Shown here: positions 9,403 through 16,844 of the stretch, one piece after another
Layout of the letters: each line of letters opens with the position of its first letter
Position numbering within the stretch: position 1 is the first letter of the stretch
Origin: an uncultured Pseudomonadota bacterium
GTDB taxonomy: Bacteria; Pseudomonadota; Gammaproteobacteria; Steroidobacterales; Steroidobacteraceae
Direction: 5' to 3'
Assembly: GCA_903832085.1 (NCBI GenBank)
Contig: CAIKZZ010000001.1
Coordinates: 1 to 64,000 of the forward strand
Length of the DNA stretch: 64,000 nucleotides
Notes under the pieces: model-generated
What the model saw: only the letters and a program-made list of their open reading frames with translations
The model's database searches: none
What the model was told of the DNA's origin: nothing
Made by a program: the position numbers and the translations under genes

Positions 9403-10512
9403 CTAACCGATTATGACCCGGTTTCGGCCAGCAGCTTTGGCCTGGTACAGCGCCGCATCTGCACGTGCCAGCAATTGCTCGGCCACTAACCCAAGATCCG
9501 ACTCACCCCGGCCTGGGGTCACTGCGGCAACACCGATCGATAAAGTCACCTTCCGTGGCTTGCCCCGACCCAAATTAATCGCCGGCTTCATCGCGACACG
9601 GATACGCTCGCCCAGCCCAGCGGCCGCATCCAAAGACGTATCCGGCAATAGCACGGCAAGTTCATCACCGCCAAAACGTACGCCGCTATCACTAGCTCGA
9701 ATTTGTGTCTGGATACGCGCAGCGATAGTCCGTAATGCGATATCTCCACCCACATGTCCGTAGCTATCATTCAGCTGTTTGAAGTTATCAACATCAATCA
9801 TCAGAAAAGCAACGCTAGAAGCGCCGCGCTGAGCACGCGCTAACTCCTCACCTAAACGAGCCTCAAGGTAGCGACGGTTATGCCACCCAGTCAGATAGTC
9901 CGCCAAACCACTGCGCACGATGCGCGCACGATTACAGGTATTCTCAAGACAGACGGCAACAACCGTTGCGAGGTGCTGGAAAAAATTAGCCCCTAGACGA
10001 TGGCTAAAACGCTCAGGATCAACACTGCCAAAGCACAAGAAACCAATGATCTTTCGTTTTAAGGTCAACGGCATCAATGCAATAGACTGCAGGCTTTTTC
10101 TACCTGAAAACAATAACTCATGGTCAGTGCGCATCCAAACACCTAGCCATGGACGATGCAACCTTGACAGTTGCGCTGACACGTCAGCAACGCGATCTAC
10201 AAAAGTGACGCCTGCAAAGTCTTCCAAACGACTGCCTGAACTAACCAGCAAATGCTGAATTTCATGATCTGCATCTTCTAAGATGAGCTGCACCGCATCC
10301 AGCGCATAACTCTTGCTCAGCCCACTTGTCAGTAATTCCAGCAAGATTGGTAAGGTCTCGGCACGTAACAGCTCAACTTCACGCTCCAGCGTCCGCTGCC
10401 ACTTTTTCTCATTGGACGCGGCTTCTGCCTTCAGTTGCCGCAACAAAAAGCGCAACTCATCATTTGACGACTCGCTAGTTGCCGCGCGCTTTGGTTTTTC
10501 TCCAAAAGTCAC
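9403..10512 (-). CDS. Diguanylate cyclase with N-terminal DUF484/GAF-like sensor domain
   Basis: Predicted to make cyclic di-GMP. A coiled coil (about 15-55) and a GAF-like region (about 60-200) are followed by a GGDEF domain at about 205-369. The active-site loop reads FGGDELAVLLPD, that is GGDEL rather than GGDEF. The product-inhibition I-site RASD lies five residues before it. The GTG start overlaps the tyrA stop by four bases (GTGA), so it is translationally coupled to an aromatic amino acid gene, which is odd. Activity is likely but the L substitution leaves some doubt. Confidence 0.88.
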   Translation of the reverse strand: MTFGEKPKRAATSESSNDELRFLLRQLKAEAASNEKKWQRTLEREVELLRAETLPILLELLTSGLSKSYALDAVQLILEDADHEIQHLLVSSGSRLEDFAGVTFVDRVADVSAQLSRLHRPWLGVWMRTDHELLFSGRKSLQSIALMPLTLKRKIIGFLCFGSVDPERFSHRLGANFFQHLATVVAVCLENTCNRARIVRSGLADYLTGWHNRRYLEARLGEELARAQRGASSVAFLMIDVDNFKQLNDSYGHVGGDIALRTIAARIQTQIRASDSGVRFGGDELAVLLPDTSLDAAAGLGERIRVAMKPAINLGRGKPRKVTLSIGVAAVTPGRGESDLGLVAEQLLARADAALYQAKAAGRNRVIIG

Positions 10513-11627
10513 CCGGTGCCTCCGGGCGATGAGCGCGTATGCAGGTAGGCGCGGCCATGCTCCATCATTTGTGCGAATCCTGCATGATCACCCCGCTTGA
10601 CCATGTCTTGGAGGCGTGCCACTGCAAGGCTAAGCGCATTAAGCGACTCAGCGCCATAAGCATTCAACGCTTGAATCTCGAAATATAAAGCAGGTGATTC
10701 ATCGGCAACACGACTCGCTACCGCCAGCTGTGAATCAAACGTGGTACTCGACATGCGCGCTAAACGTGGGGCATCTTCGCCACTGTCCGCGAGTGCCGTA
10801 AAAAATGCGATGTTAAGCGCATGCGACAAGCCAAGCACGTAGGCAATGAGACGATCATGTTTATCTAGTGTCATGACAACTTTTTCCGCCATCGTGGCAG
10901 CAAACAACTCTTGCGCCTCTTCAAGCGCACCCGGAACACCCATATCGATATAAATAACATGCCTGCCTGAGAGCAAATCCGTGTCCGGACCAAACATAGG
11001 ATGCAATGAAGTTACGCGCACCCCCGCAGCAACTAACGCCGCGAGACCTTCGCGCAATGGTGTCTTAATCGATGCTAGATCAAATACCAGACCGCTCGGT
11101 CGACGTACGGCAAGCTCATGCAACACTTGCGCAGTCACGCTCAGCGGCGTTGCGACCACAATAATGTCATGGTCCAGTGGCGACTCTTGCCAATCGCTAC
11201 GGTGACTATAGCTATCAACTGGCCCTGCAGGATCAGCGGTCTCAATCAGAAAGCCTTGCGATGCGAGAAAATCAGCAAACCAGTGGCCCATCTTGCCGTG
11301 GCCGCCAATGATTAGAGCGCGACGACCATTTCCTTGGCCGAAGGCAACGACACGTGCCTGCTCCTGCGTGGCAAGTGAACTCCTAATCAGCAAACGCAAA
11401 ACCTGCTCGGCAATGTCAGCAGACACCCCTTGCTGCTCAGCCAAGGACCGAACCCCAAGGATCACCTCACGCTCGCGCCGATAATCACGGGTCACATGGC
11501 CAGTCGCCCGTTTGGCGCGTTCCACGCCCCGCGACAACCGCTGCCGTTCTGCCATGAGCGCGATTAATTCGCGATCAATGGCCGTCAGGCGCACGCGCAA
11601 TTCCTCCAAAGTAGTGGGTTCAGACAC
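10509..11627 (-). CDS. tyrA: Bifunctional chorismate mutase / prephenate dehydrogenase (T-protein)
   Basis: Converts chorismate to prephenate and then to 4-hydroxyphenylpyruvate for tyrosine. The chorismate mutase domain is at about 1-90 (LRVRLTAIDRELIALMAERQ), and the NAD-binding dehydrogenase domain follows with GGHGKMGHWFADFL and the catalytic-region motif SLHPMFGPD. It has 372 residues, matching the E. coli fused T-protein. The GTG start has GGAG seven bases upstream. The 3' end overlaps the cyclase gene by four bases. A 7-bp inverted repeat (TTTCGTG/CACGAAA) lies upstream, near 11690-11715. Confidence 0.96.
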   Translation of the reverse strand: MSEPTTLEELRVRLTAIDRELIALMAERQRLSRGVERAKRATGHVTRDYRREREVILGVRSLAEQQGVSADIAEQVLRLLIRSSLATQEQARVVAFGQGNGRRALIIGGHGKMGHWFADFLASQGFLIETADPAGPVDSYSHRSDWQESPLDHDIIVVATPLSVTAQVLHELAVRRPSGLVFDLASIKTPLREGLAALVAAGVRVTSLHPMFGPDTDLLSGRHVIYIDMGVPGALEEAQELFAATMAEKVVMTLDKHDRLIAYVLGLSHALNIAFFTALADSGEDAPRLARMSSTTFDSQLAVASRVADESPALYFEIQALNAYGAESLNALSLAVARLQDMVKRGDHAGFAQMMEHGRAYLHTRSSPGGTG

Positions 11628-11798
11628 AGCATCTCCTAATCAGCAAGCAGCAATAGCGAGGTTTCAGTCCAATTCTGTCAGCTTCTCACGTTTCGTGTGA
11701 GCCACTGCTCACGAAAATAGACCCTCCGCCGATGAGAACGGCACAAAATCCATCGGGATTTGCAGCCTAGGCAGGTGACGAAGCCGCACTAAAGGCCT

Positions 11799-11804
11799 TA
11801 GTAT
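11799..11804 (+). promoter_or_regulatory. Candidate -10 element of pdxH, leaderless geometry
   Basis: TAGTAT ends seven bases before the pdxH ATG. There is no Shine-Dalgarno sequence between them (CCCACCC) and no good -35. It belongs to the TANNNT-next-to-start pattern described in the findings. Confidence 0.35.
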
Positions 11805-11811
11805 CCCACCC

Positions 11812-12516
11812 ATGCGCCGATTCCATGCCCAGCGACTTGCCATCCCCCTACCCGAAGATCCGCTCGCGGTGGCCAAAGCATGGCTTAGCCAAGCATTCGC
11901 CGAGGAAGTGCAGCCCAATCCAAACGCTATGGTCTTAGCCAGCGCAGACCTTAAGGGCCAGCCAAGCGCACGCGTTGTGCTGTGCAAGGACATTATCCTC
12001 CCGGCCGGTATCGTTGTCTTTTTTACAAACTACGAGTCCCACAAGGGCCGAGAACTCTCTATAAACCCGCGCGCGGCCGCTGTATTCCACTGGGACAACT
12101 TGCACCGTCAGGTACGGGTAGAAGGTGTCGTCGTTAAATCTCCCGCTCAGGAAAGTGATGAGTACTTCGCGAGCCGCCCGTGGCAGAGCAGAATTGGGGC
12201 GTGGGCTAGCCAGCAAAGTCGCCCCGTCGGCTCCCGAGAGGAACTCGTTGAGGCCCTCAGAACGACGGGTAAGCGATTCACCCCAGCTCCAGTTGGGCCG
12301 GATGTCACGCATGCCGATGACCAACCCAAACACGTTGAGGTTCCGCGCCCTCCGCATTGGGGAGGTTTCCAGTTGTGGGCCGAAGCCGTCGAACTATGGG
12401 TCGAGGGCGATTACCGCATACATGATCGAGCACGGTGGGTCAGAACGTTAGCGCCAAATCCCGACGGCACTACGTTTAACCCCACGCCTTGGCGAGCGCA
12501 ACGACTTCAGCCATAA
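11812..12516 (+). CDS. pdxH: Pyridoxamine/pyridoxine 5'-phosphate oxidase
   Basis: FMN enzyme that makes pyridoxal 5'-phosphate. It has 234 residues, slightly longer than E. coli PdxH because of an inserted segment near residues 155-180. Conserved motifs include ARVVLCKD, FFTNYESHKG, RQVRVEG, SRPWQSRIGAW, RPPHWGGFQLW and RIHDR. The N-terminus MRRFHAQRLAIPLPEDP aligns with the E. coli LRRRDL.PADP region. Its PLP product serves BioA, YggS and other enzymes in this window. Confidence 0.96.
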   Translation: MRRFHAQRLAIPLPEDPLAVAKAWLSQAFAEEVQPNPNAMVLASADLKGQPSARVVLCKDIILPAGIVVFFTNYESHKGRELSINPRAAAVFHWDNLHRQVRVEGVVVKSPAQESDEYFASRPWQSRIGAWASQQSRPVGSREELVEALRTTGKRFTPAPVGPDVTHADDQPKHVEVPRPPHWGGFQLWAEAVELWVEGDYRIHDRARWVRTLAPNPDGTTFNPTPWRAQRLQP

Positions 12517-12614
12517 CGAGCAACCAGATCGTAAGCTCAGCCACTGGTCACGCGCATTGAGCGTTTACCAACACCCGTGCAAAAAGTGGCATTGACAAAA
12601 ATCAGAGCATGAAA

Positions 12615-12640
12615 GCTCGTCTGCGGGCACGCAGATGAGC
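12615..12640 (+). other. Strong hairpin upstream of the cobalamin adenosyltransferase gene
   Basis: GCTCGTCTGCG (12615-12625) pairs with CGCAGATGAGC (12630-12640) around GGCA, giving an 11-bp stem with one G-U pair. No T-run follows, so it may be a poor terminator for pdxH or a 5' leader element. A second inverted repeat, TTGAC..GTCAA, lies at 12651-12668 and could be an operator. Confidence 0.5.
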
Positions 12641-12732
12641 AATCGAGTGCTTGACAGTCGCCAGTCAACAGCGCGACAGTGATGCGTCAGTACAACAAGC
12701 CTGCGCGAATGAAAGCGCCAGCCGGAGAATTT

Positions 12733-13284
12733 GTGGGAAACCGTCTCAGTAAAATTTATACACGGACCGGCGATGACGGCACGACCGGACTCGGTGACGG
12801 CGGTCGCGTTGAAAAAGACTCGGCACGAGTAGAAGCCTACGGCACCGTCGATGAGGCAAACAGCACTATTGGAGTGGTGCTAGCTACCCCAAATCTTCCG
12901 CAAGAAATCAACGAATGCCTTGTACAAGTCCAGCATGATCTTTTTGATCTAGGCGCAGAGCTATGCATTCCCGGTCATCGTGTCATTACAGATGCATATA
13001 TCGATAAGCTAGAAGACTACCTTGATGGATTCAATGACACGCTGCCGCCATTAAAAGAGTTTGTCCTCCCAGGCGGTGGGCAGGCAGCCGCAGCGTGCCA
13101 TTTGGCAAGAACTGTGACGCGCCGTGCCGAACGTCGCGTCTGGACGCTTGCGCATGCAGAAACGGTGGCGCCCGAAGTGCCCCGCTATCTGAATCGCCTG
13201 TCAGACCTATTGTTTGTACTGGCGCGCGTGCTAGCCCGGCGCGATCAGGGCAGTGAAACTCTGTGGCAACGCGGCCGCAAATAA
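12733..13284 (+). CDS. pduO: ATP:cob(I)alamin adenosyltransferase, PduO type
   Basis: Transfers the 5'-deoxyadenosyl group of ATP to cob(I)alamin. The ATP-binding N-terminus KIYTRTGDDGTTGLGDG and RVEAYGTVDEANS are characteristic, as is the C-terminal RRAERRVWTLA. I chose the GTG at 12733, with GGAG six bases upstream, because family members start MGNRLSKIYTRTGDDG; the GTG at 12679 would add 18 residues. Length is 183 residues. It probably supplies the cofactor for NrdJ at 49.8-52.7 kb. No cobalamin synthesis genes are in view. Confidence 0.94.
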   Translation: MGNRLSKIYTRTGDDGTTGLGDGGRVEKDSARVEAYGTVDEANSTIGVVLATPNLPQEINECLVQVQHDLFDLGAELCIPGHRVITDAYIDKLEDYLDGFNDTLPPLKEFVLPGGGQAAAACHLARTVTRRAERRVWTLAHAETVAPEVPRYLNRLSDLLFVLARVLARRDQGSETLWQRGRK

Positions 13285-13294
13285 ACATGACGCG

Positions 13295-13813
13295 TTACTG
13301 CCACTGCACCATGTCGACACTATGTATTCGTTGATTTAATATTTGATTCACAGTGGCTGCTAACGATTGATTATCAAGAACAACGTCATCGCTTAATCTC
13401 AAATCAGCGAGCAACGCTGGAGTTTCATAGAGCGGGACGATGAGATTGTCATCACTGTACTCAACCCGCCAGTCTTGAACGGTCGACATTCCCGGCCTAT
13501 AAGTTGTCGTTCCGTCAAACCGATGAAATGCCGGCAATGGCCAGACGGTACGATCAAATGCAGGAATCGCCTCAAGCAGACGCCATTCACCACTGTATAG
13601 CGACAGGCTTTTGAACCGGCAAGTCAACACCGCTTGTCGTGGCTGCAAGGACTGTAACCACTCTGCGCTCGGCGCATCTTTGCGCGTAGGCCCAAAAAAG
13701 TATCCCAGCATCACGCCACCACGGCGCGAAACCCGCGCGACTAGGCCCACGGCATACACTCCGTGTTCTATCGGGCACATGAAAAATTGGCCTTCCCCAC
13801 AGGGACTTCGCAC
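13295..13813 (-). CDS. Hypothetical protein, Imm26-like fold
   Basis: A 172-residue soluble protein without a signal peptide. The start is GTG with GGAG seven bases upstream. The N-terminal pattern GQFFMCPIEHGVYAVGLVAR, followed later by GYFFGPT and a tryptophan-rich centre, resembles the immunity protein 26 family (a conserved start of the type GDVFAIPLxDGxYGFGRVL). That match is by eye only. No toxin, Rhs or contact-dependent inhibition gene is nearby, so if it is Imm26-like it is an orphan. It is convergent with pduO. The function is unknown. Confidence 0.6.
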   Translation of the reverse strand: MRSPCGEGQFFMCPIEHGVYAVGLVARVSRRGGVMLGYFFGPTRKDAPSAEWLQSLQPRQAVLTCRFKSLSLYSGEWRLLEAIPAFDRTVWPLPAFHRFDGTTTYRPGMSTVQDWRVEYSDDNLIVPLYETPALLADLRLSDDVVLDNQSLAATVNQILNQRIHSVDMVQWQ

Positions 13814-14109
13814 AAATAATCTCCCAAAGGTACTTGTTAGTGCCGCGGCACGGTTGCCGTCTACTGTCAGCGTAACTGTATGGTACCGCGCCTGAATGGA
13901 GCGAGCGACACTCGTCCGTTCAATCCCTCTGCAATCGATGGTAAGCCCCTAAATTATCACGGGAAGTTTCTACGCTGGCGAAGGACGTAGACTCTACTTT
14001 GGCGCGGATCAGACGCGCTACAAAATCACCAACTTGCGAGAAAGTACGCGAACGTCGCCCGTATTGGCGTTTAAAATACGAATACTCAAGGGCTACACCA
14101 CCCCTCCAA
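13814..14109. other. Non-coding gap, nothing recognised
   Basis: About 296 bases between the start of the Imm26-like gene and the ampD stop. There is one short inverted repeat (CGTATT..AATACG, near 14060-14081) without a T-run, and no open frame with a ribosome site. It probably carries the Imm26-like gene's promoter near 13830-13900 on the minus strand, but no clear hexamers were found. Confidence 0.5.
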
Positions 14110-14685
14110 TCAGTCAGCTAATAGGCACCTGAAATGCTGCCAATCGAAAGCTGGCCCTGGGTCGGTTTTACGCGAAGGAGCAATGTCGCTGTGCCCGACC
14201 ACAGCATTTGCAGCTAATGTCGGATAAACGGCCATTAGCGCCCGACTCACTGCCGCGAGCGCCGCGTACTGCGCGTCTTCATAGGGAATTTCATCAGCAC
14301 CCTCAAGCTCTATTCCAGCAGAAAAATCATTGCATCCCAATCGGTTACGCCAATTAGAGACGCCCGCATGCCATGCCCGCCTGTGCCAAGGAACAAACTG
14401 CGTCATGGAGCCATCTCGCCGGATATAGAGATGGGCCGACACCTTGAGGTGAGCAATAGACGCAAAGTAAGGATGTTGATCAGCCGGTAGCTCGTTCAGA
14501 AAAAGGCGCTCAACCCAATCTCCCTGGAACTCACCAGGCGGCAAACTAATTCCGTGAACCACCAAAAGATCTAAAGATGCTCCCTCAGGACGGGCATCTT
14601 GGTTTGGGGAGGCCACATATGTTACATCCCGAATCAGGCCGGTTGCGACATCAATTTGGATGGGTGAAGCGCCTCGCATAGCCAT
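14110..14685 (-). CDS. ampD: 1,6-anhydro-N-acetylmuramyl-L-alanine amidase AmpD
   Basis: Cytoplasmic zinc amidase that removes the stem peptide from anhydromuropeptides in cell-wall recycling; its loss induces AmpC in many species. It has 191 residues. Zinc and catalytic motifs are LLVVHGISLPPGEF (His), GIELEGAD (Glu), VVGHSDIAPSRKTDPG (His and Asp). The ATG lies 54 bases from the divergent bioA start. There is no Shine-Dalgarno sequence, and TATCGT ends five bases before the start. A second in-frame ATG is two codons in. Confidence 0.95.
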   Translation of the reverse strand: MAMRGASPIQIDVATGLIRDVTYVASPNQDARPEGASLDLLVVHGISLPPGEFQGDWVERLFLNELPADQHPYFASIAHLKVSAHLYIRRDGSMTQFVPWHRRAWHAGVSNWRNRLGCNDFSAGIELEGADEIPYEDAQYAALAAVSRALMAVYPTLAANAVVGHSDIAPSRKTDPGPAFDWQHFRCLLAD

Positions 14686-14690
14686 AGCTT

Positions 14691-14733
14691 ACGATACGGC
14701 TGCCATACGCGAAACCGGTACACCGCATATAGT
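14691..14733. promoter_or_regulatory. Face-to-face -10 elements of ampD and bioA
   Basis: The minus strand carries TATCGT (14691-14696), five bases before the ampD ATG. The plus strand carries TATAGT (14728-14733), six bases before the bioA ATG. Only 54 bases separate the two starts, which leaves almost no room for 5' leaders. No good -35 is visible on either side. Confidence 0.4.
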
Positions 14734-14739
14734 AACGAC

Positions 14740-16098
14740 ATGCCGACAGTTAACATGAACATCGAACTTGCCCGACGTGACCTCAGCGTGGTTTGGCACC
14801 CCTGTTCACAAATGAAGGACCACGAGCAGCTACCACTACTGCCCATTCGAAAGGCCAGTGGCGTCTGGCTCGAAGATTATGCTGGCAACCGCTATCTAGA
14901 TGCCATCAGCTCTTGGTGGGTCAACCTGTTTGGCCATTGTCATCCGCACATCACCCAAGCTCTGCAGACGCAAGCCGCTACGCTGGAGCATGTCTTACTT
15001 GCAGGGTGCACGCATCGCCCAATAGTAGAACTCTCCGAACGCTTGGTGAAACTTGCGCCTTCAGGACTCACTCGCTGTTTCTACGCAGACAGTGGCTCAG
15101 CCGCTATTGAGATCGCTCTAAAAATGAGCTTCCACTACTGGCGTAACGTCGGTCAGCCGCGCAAGCAGCGCTTTGTAACCCTAACCAATAGCTATCACGG
15201 CGAAACTTTGGGCGCGCTCTCAGTCGGCAGCGTTGATCTTTTCAAGGAAATCTACCGACCATTGTTGCTTGATGTATACACGGCGCCATCACCGGACTGC
15301 TTTGATCGTGAACCGAATGAAAGCTGGGAGGACTGCAGTCGACGCCGCTTCCAAGCCATGCGCGAACTACTTGAAAAAAATGCACATGAGATTTCAGCAG
15401 TTATTATAGAACCCTTGGTGCAATGCGCCGGCAACATGCGCATGTACCATCCAGTGTATTTGACGCTTCTGCGCGAACTATGCACTCGCCTCAATATCCA
15501 TCTGATCGCTGATGAAATAGCAGTTGGCTTTGGACGCACTGGCACAGTCTTTGCTTGCGAACAAGGCGGCATAACGCCTGACTTTCTGTGCTTATCAAAA
15601 GGCATCACTGGCGGCTATCTTCCGCTCAGCGTCGTGCTAACCACCAGTGATGTTTATAGCGCTTTTTATGATGACTACGTCAACAGAACGGCTTTTTTGC
15701 ATTCGCACAGTTACTCAGGAAATCCGCTCGCTGCGGCAACGGCCCTAGCCACACTCGATTTACTTGAGGCACCGGCCACAAAAATACGCAATCGCGAGCT
15801 TGAGGAACGATTACGGCGCGCCACAGCGCCTCTTAACGATCACCCAAATGTTGCCGAACTGCGACAAACAGGCTTGATTGTTGCTGCTGAATTTGTAGCA
15901 TCACGAACAACGCGTATGCCTTTTCCTTGGACCCAACGACGCGGCCTGCGCGCCTACCAACACGCACTCACCAGAGGCGTATTGCTCAGACCGCTAGGTA
16001 ACGTTCTGTACATTATGCCGCCCTATGTTATCAAACCTGAAGAAGTCGACTTCTTAGCGACCGTAATGGCCGAGTGCCTGGATATCGCATGCGCCTAA
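14740..16098 (+). CDS. bioA: Adenosylmethionine-8-amino-7-oxononanoate aminotransferase
   Basis: PLP enzyme of biotin synthesis that uses S-adenosylmethionine as amino donor (KAPA to DAPA). It has 452 residues. Motifs: WHPCSQMKDHE at the N-terminus, SSWWVNLFGHCHP, FYADSGSAAIEIALK, LIADEIAVGFGRTG, and the PLP lysine in CLSKGITGGYLP. No other biotin gene is near. It overlaps rsmE by ten bases. The ATG has no ribosome site but has a -10-like TATAGT six bases before it. Confidence 0.96.
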   Translation: MPTVNMNIELARRDLSVVWHPCSQMKDHEQLPLLPIRKASGVWLEDYAGNRYLDAISSWWVNLFGHCHPHITQALQTQAATLEHVLLAGCTHRPIVELSERLVKLAPSGLTRCFYADSGSAAIEIALKMSFHYWRNVGQPRKQRFVTLTNSYHGETLGALSVGSVDLFKEIYRPLLLDVYTAPSPDCFDREPNESWEDCSRRRFQAMRELLEKNAHEISAVIIEPLVQCAGNMRMYHPVYLTLLRELCTRLNIHLIADEIAVGFGRTGTVFACEQGGITPDFLCLSKGITGGYLPLSVVLTTSDVYSAFYDDYVNRTAFLHSHSYSGNPLAAATALATLDLLEAPATKIRNRELEERLRRATAPLNDHPNVAELRQTGLIVAAEFVASRTTRMPFPWTQRRGLRAYQHALTRGVLLRPLGNVLYIMPPYVIKPEEVDFLATVMAECLDIACA

Positions 16099-16835
16099 TC
16101 CGCTGCTTCATCGACGCTGAACTGATAGCAGGATCAACGATCAATCTAAATCCACGCGCTGCGCAACATCTATTGCGCGTTCTGCGACTGCAATCAGGCG
16201 ACAAAATTAATGTCTTTAACGGAAGAGGCAGTGAATTTAGTGCCCACATAGCATCTGTGCGTGGCGATCAAGCGTGCGTAGCGATCACAGTACCTTACGA
16301 GAGCATCCGAGAGTCAAGTCTTGCTATCACTCTTGTGCAGGGAGTCTCGCGTGGTGACCGTATGGACTACGTGATCCAAAAAGCGACGGAGCTCGGTGTC
16401 TGCCGAATCATTCCGGTTCTGTGCGAGCGTAGCGTCGTTCGTCTCGACGAGAGACAAGCGCAGGCGCGACTCACTCACTGGCAAGGCGTTGCAATTGCTG
16501 CTTGCGAACAAAGTGGTCGAGCCCATTTACCAGCGATCGAACTACCCGTTCGCTTAGTGGAATATTTTGCACATCTAAACTCGAGCGGTAGCAATTCCAT
16601 CCAGCGCGTTATTCTGGACCCAGAAGCGACCAGCGGCTTCAGTCAGCTACCAAGCACTTTGGCTGGCATCGAATTGCTCGTCGGTCCAGAGGGCGGCTTG
16701 AGTCCAACCGAAGCAGACCTCGCCAAGCAGCAGCAATTTACGGCTATCCGGCTAGGTCCGCGGGTGCTCCGCACAGAAACTGCAGCAGCAGCTGCGCTAG
16801 CTGTTTTGCAGGCACTGCGCGGCGATCTCGCTTAA
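16089..16835 (+). CDS. rsmE: 16S rRNA m3U1498 methyltransferase RsmE
   Basis: SPOUT-fold enzyme that methylates N3 of U1498 in 16S rRNA in assembled 30S subunits. It has 248 residues. The N-terminal PUA-like domain (HLLRVLRLQSGDKINVFNGRG) is followed by the knot domain with ELLVGPEGGLSPTEADL and RLGPRVLRTETAAAAAL. The start is the ATG at 16089, which overlaps the bioA stop. The next gene, mrcB, follows nine bases later. Confidence 0.96.
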   Translation: MRLIRCFIDAELIAGSTINLNPRAAQHLLRVLRLQSGDKINVFNGRGSEFSAHIASVRGDQACVAITVPYESIRESSLAITLVQGVSRGDRMDYVIQKATELGVCRIIPVLCERSVVRLDERQAQARLTHWQGVAIAACEQSGRAHLPAIELPVRLVEYFAHLNSSGSNSIQRVILDPEATSGFSQLPSTLAGIELLVGPEGGLSPTEADLAKQQQFTAIRLGPRVLRTETAAAAALAVLQALRGDLA

Positions 16836-16838
16836 AAT
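16833..16838 (+). promoter_or_regulatory. Candidate -10 element of mrcB, leaderless geometry
   Basis: TAAAAT overlaps the rsmE stop codon and ends six bases before the mrcB ATG. There is no Shine-Dalgarno sequence in AGCATC. It may allow mrcB transcription independent of rsmE. Confidence 0.35.
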
Positions 16839-16844
16839 AGCATC

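Noticed and set aside
12517-12600. Possible cobalamin riboswitch upstream of pduO (GCCACTG seen)
   Set aside because: Only this short string matches; the rest of the B12-box core and the expected stems are absent.
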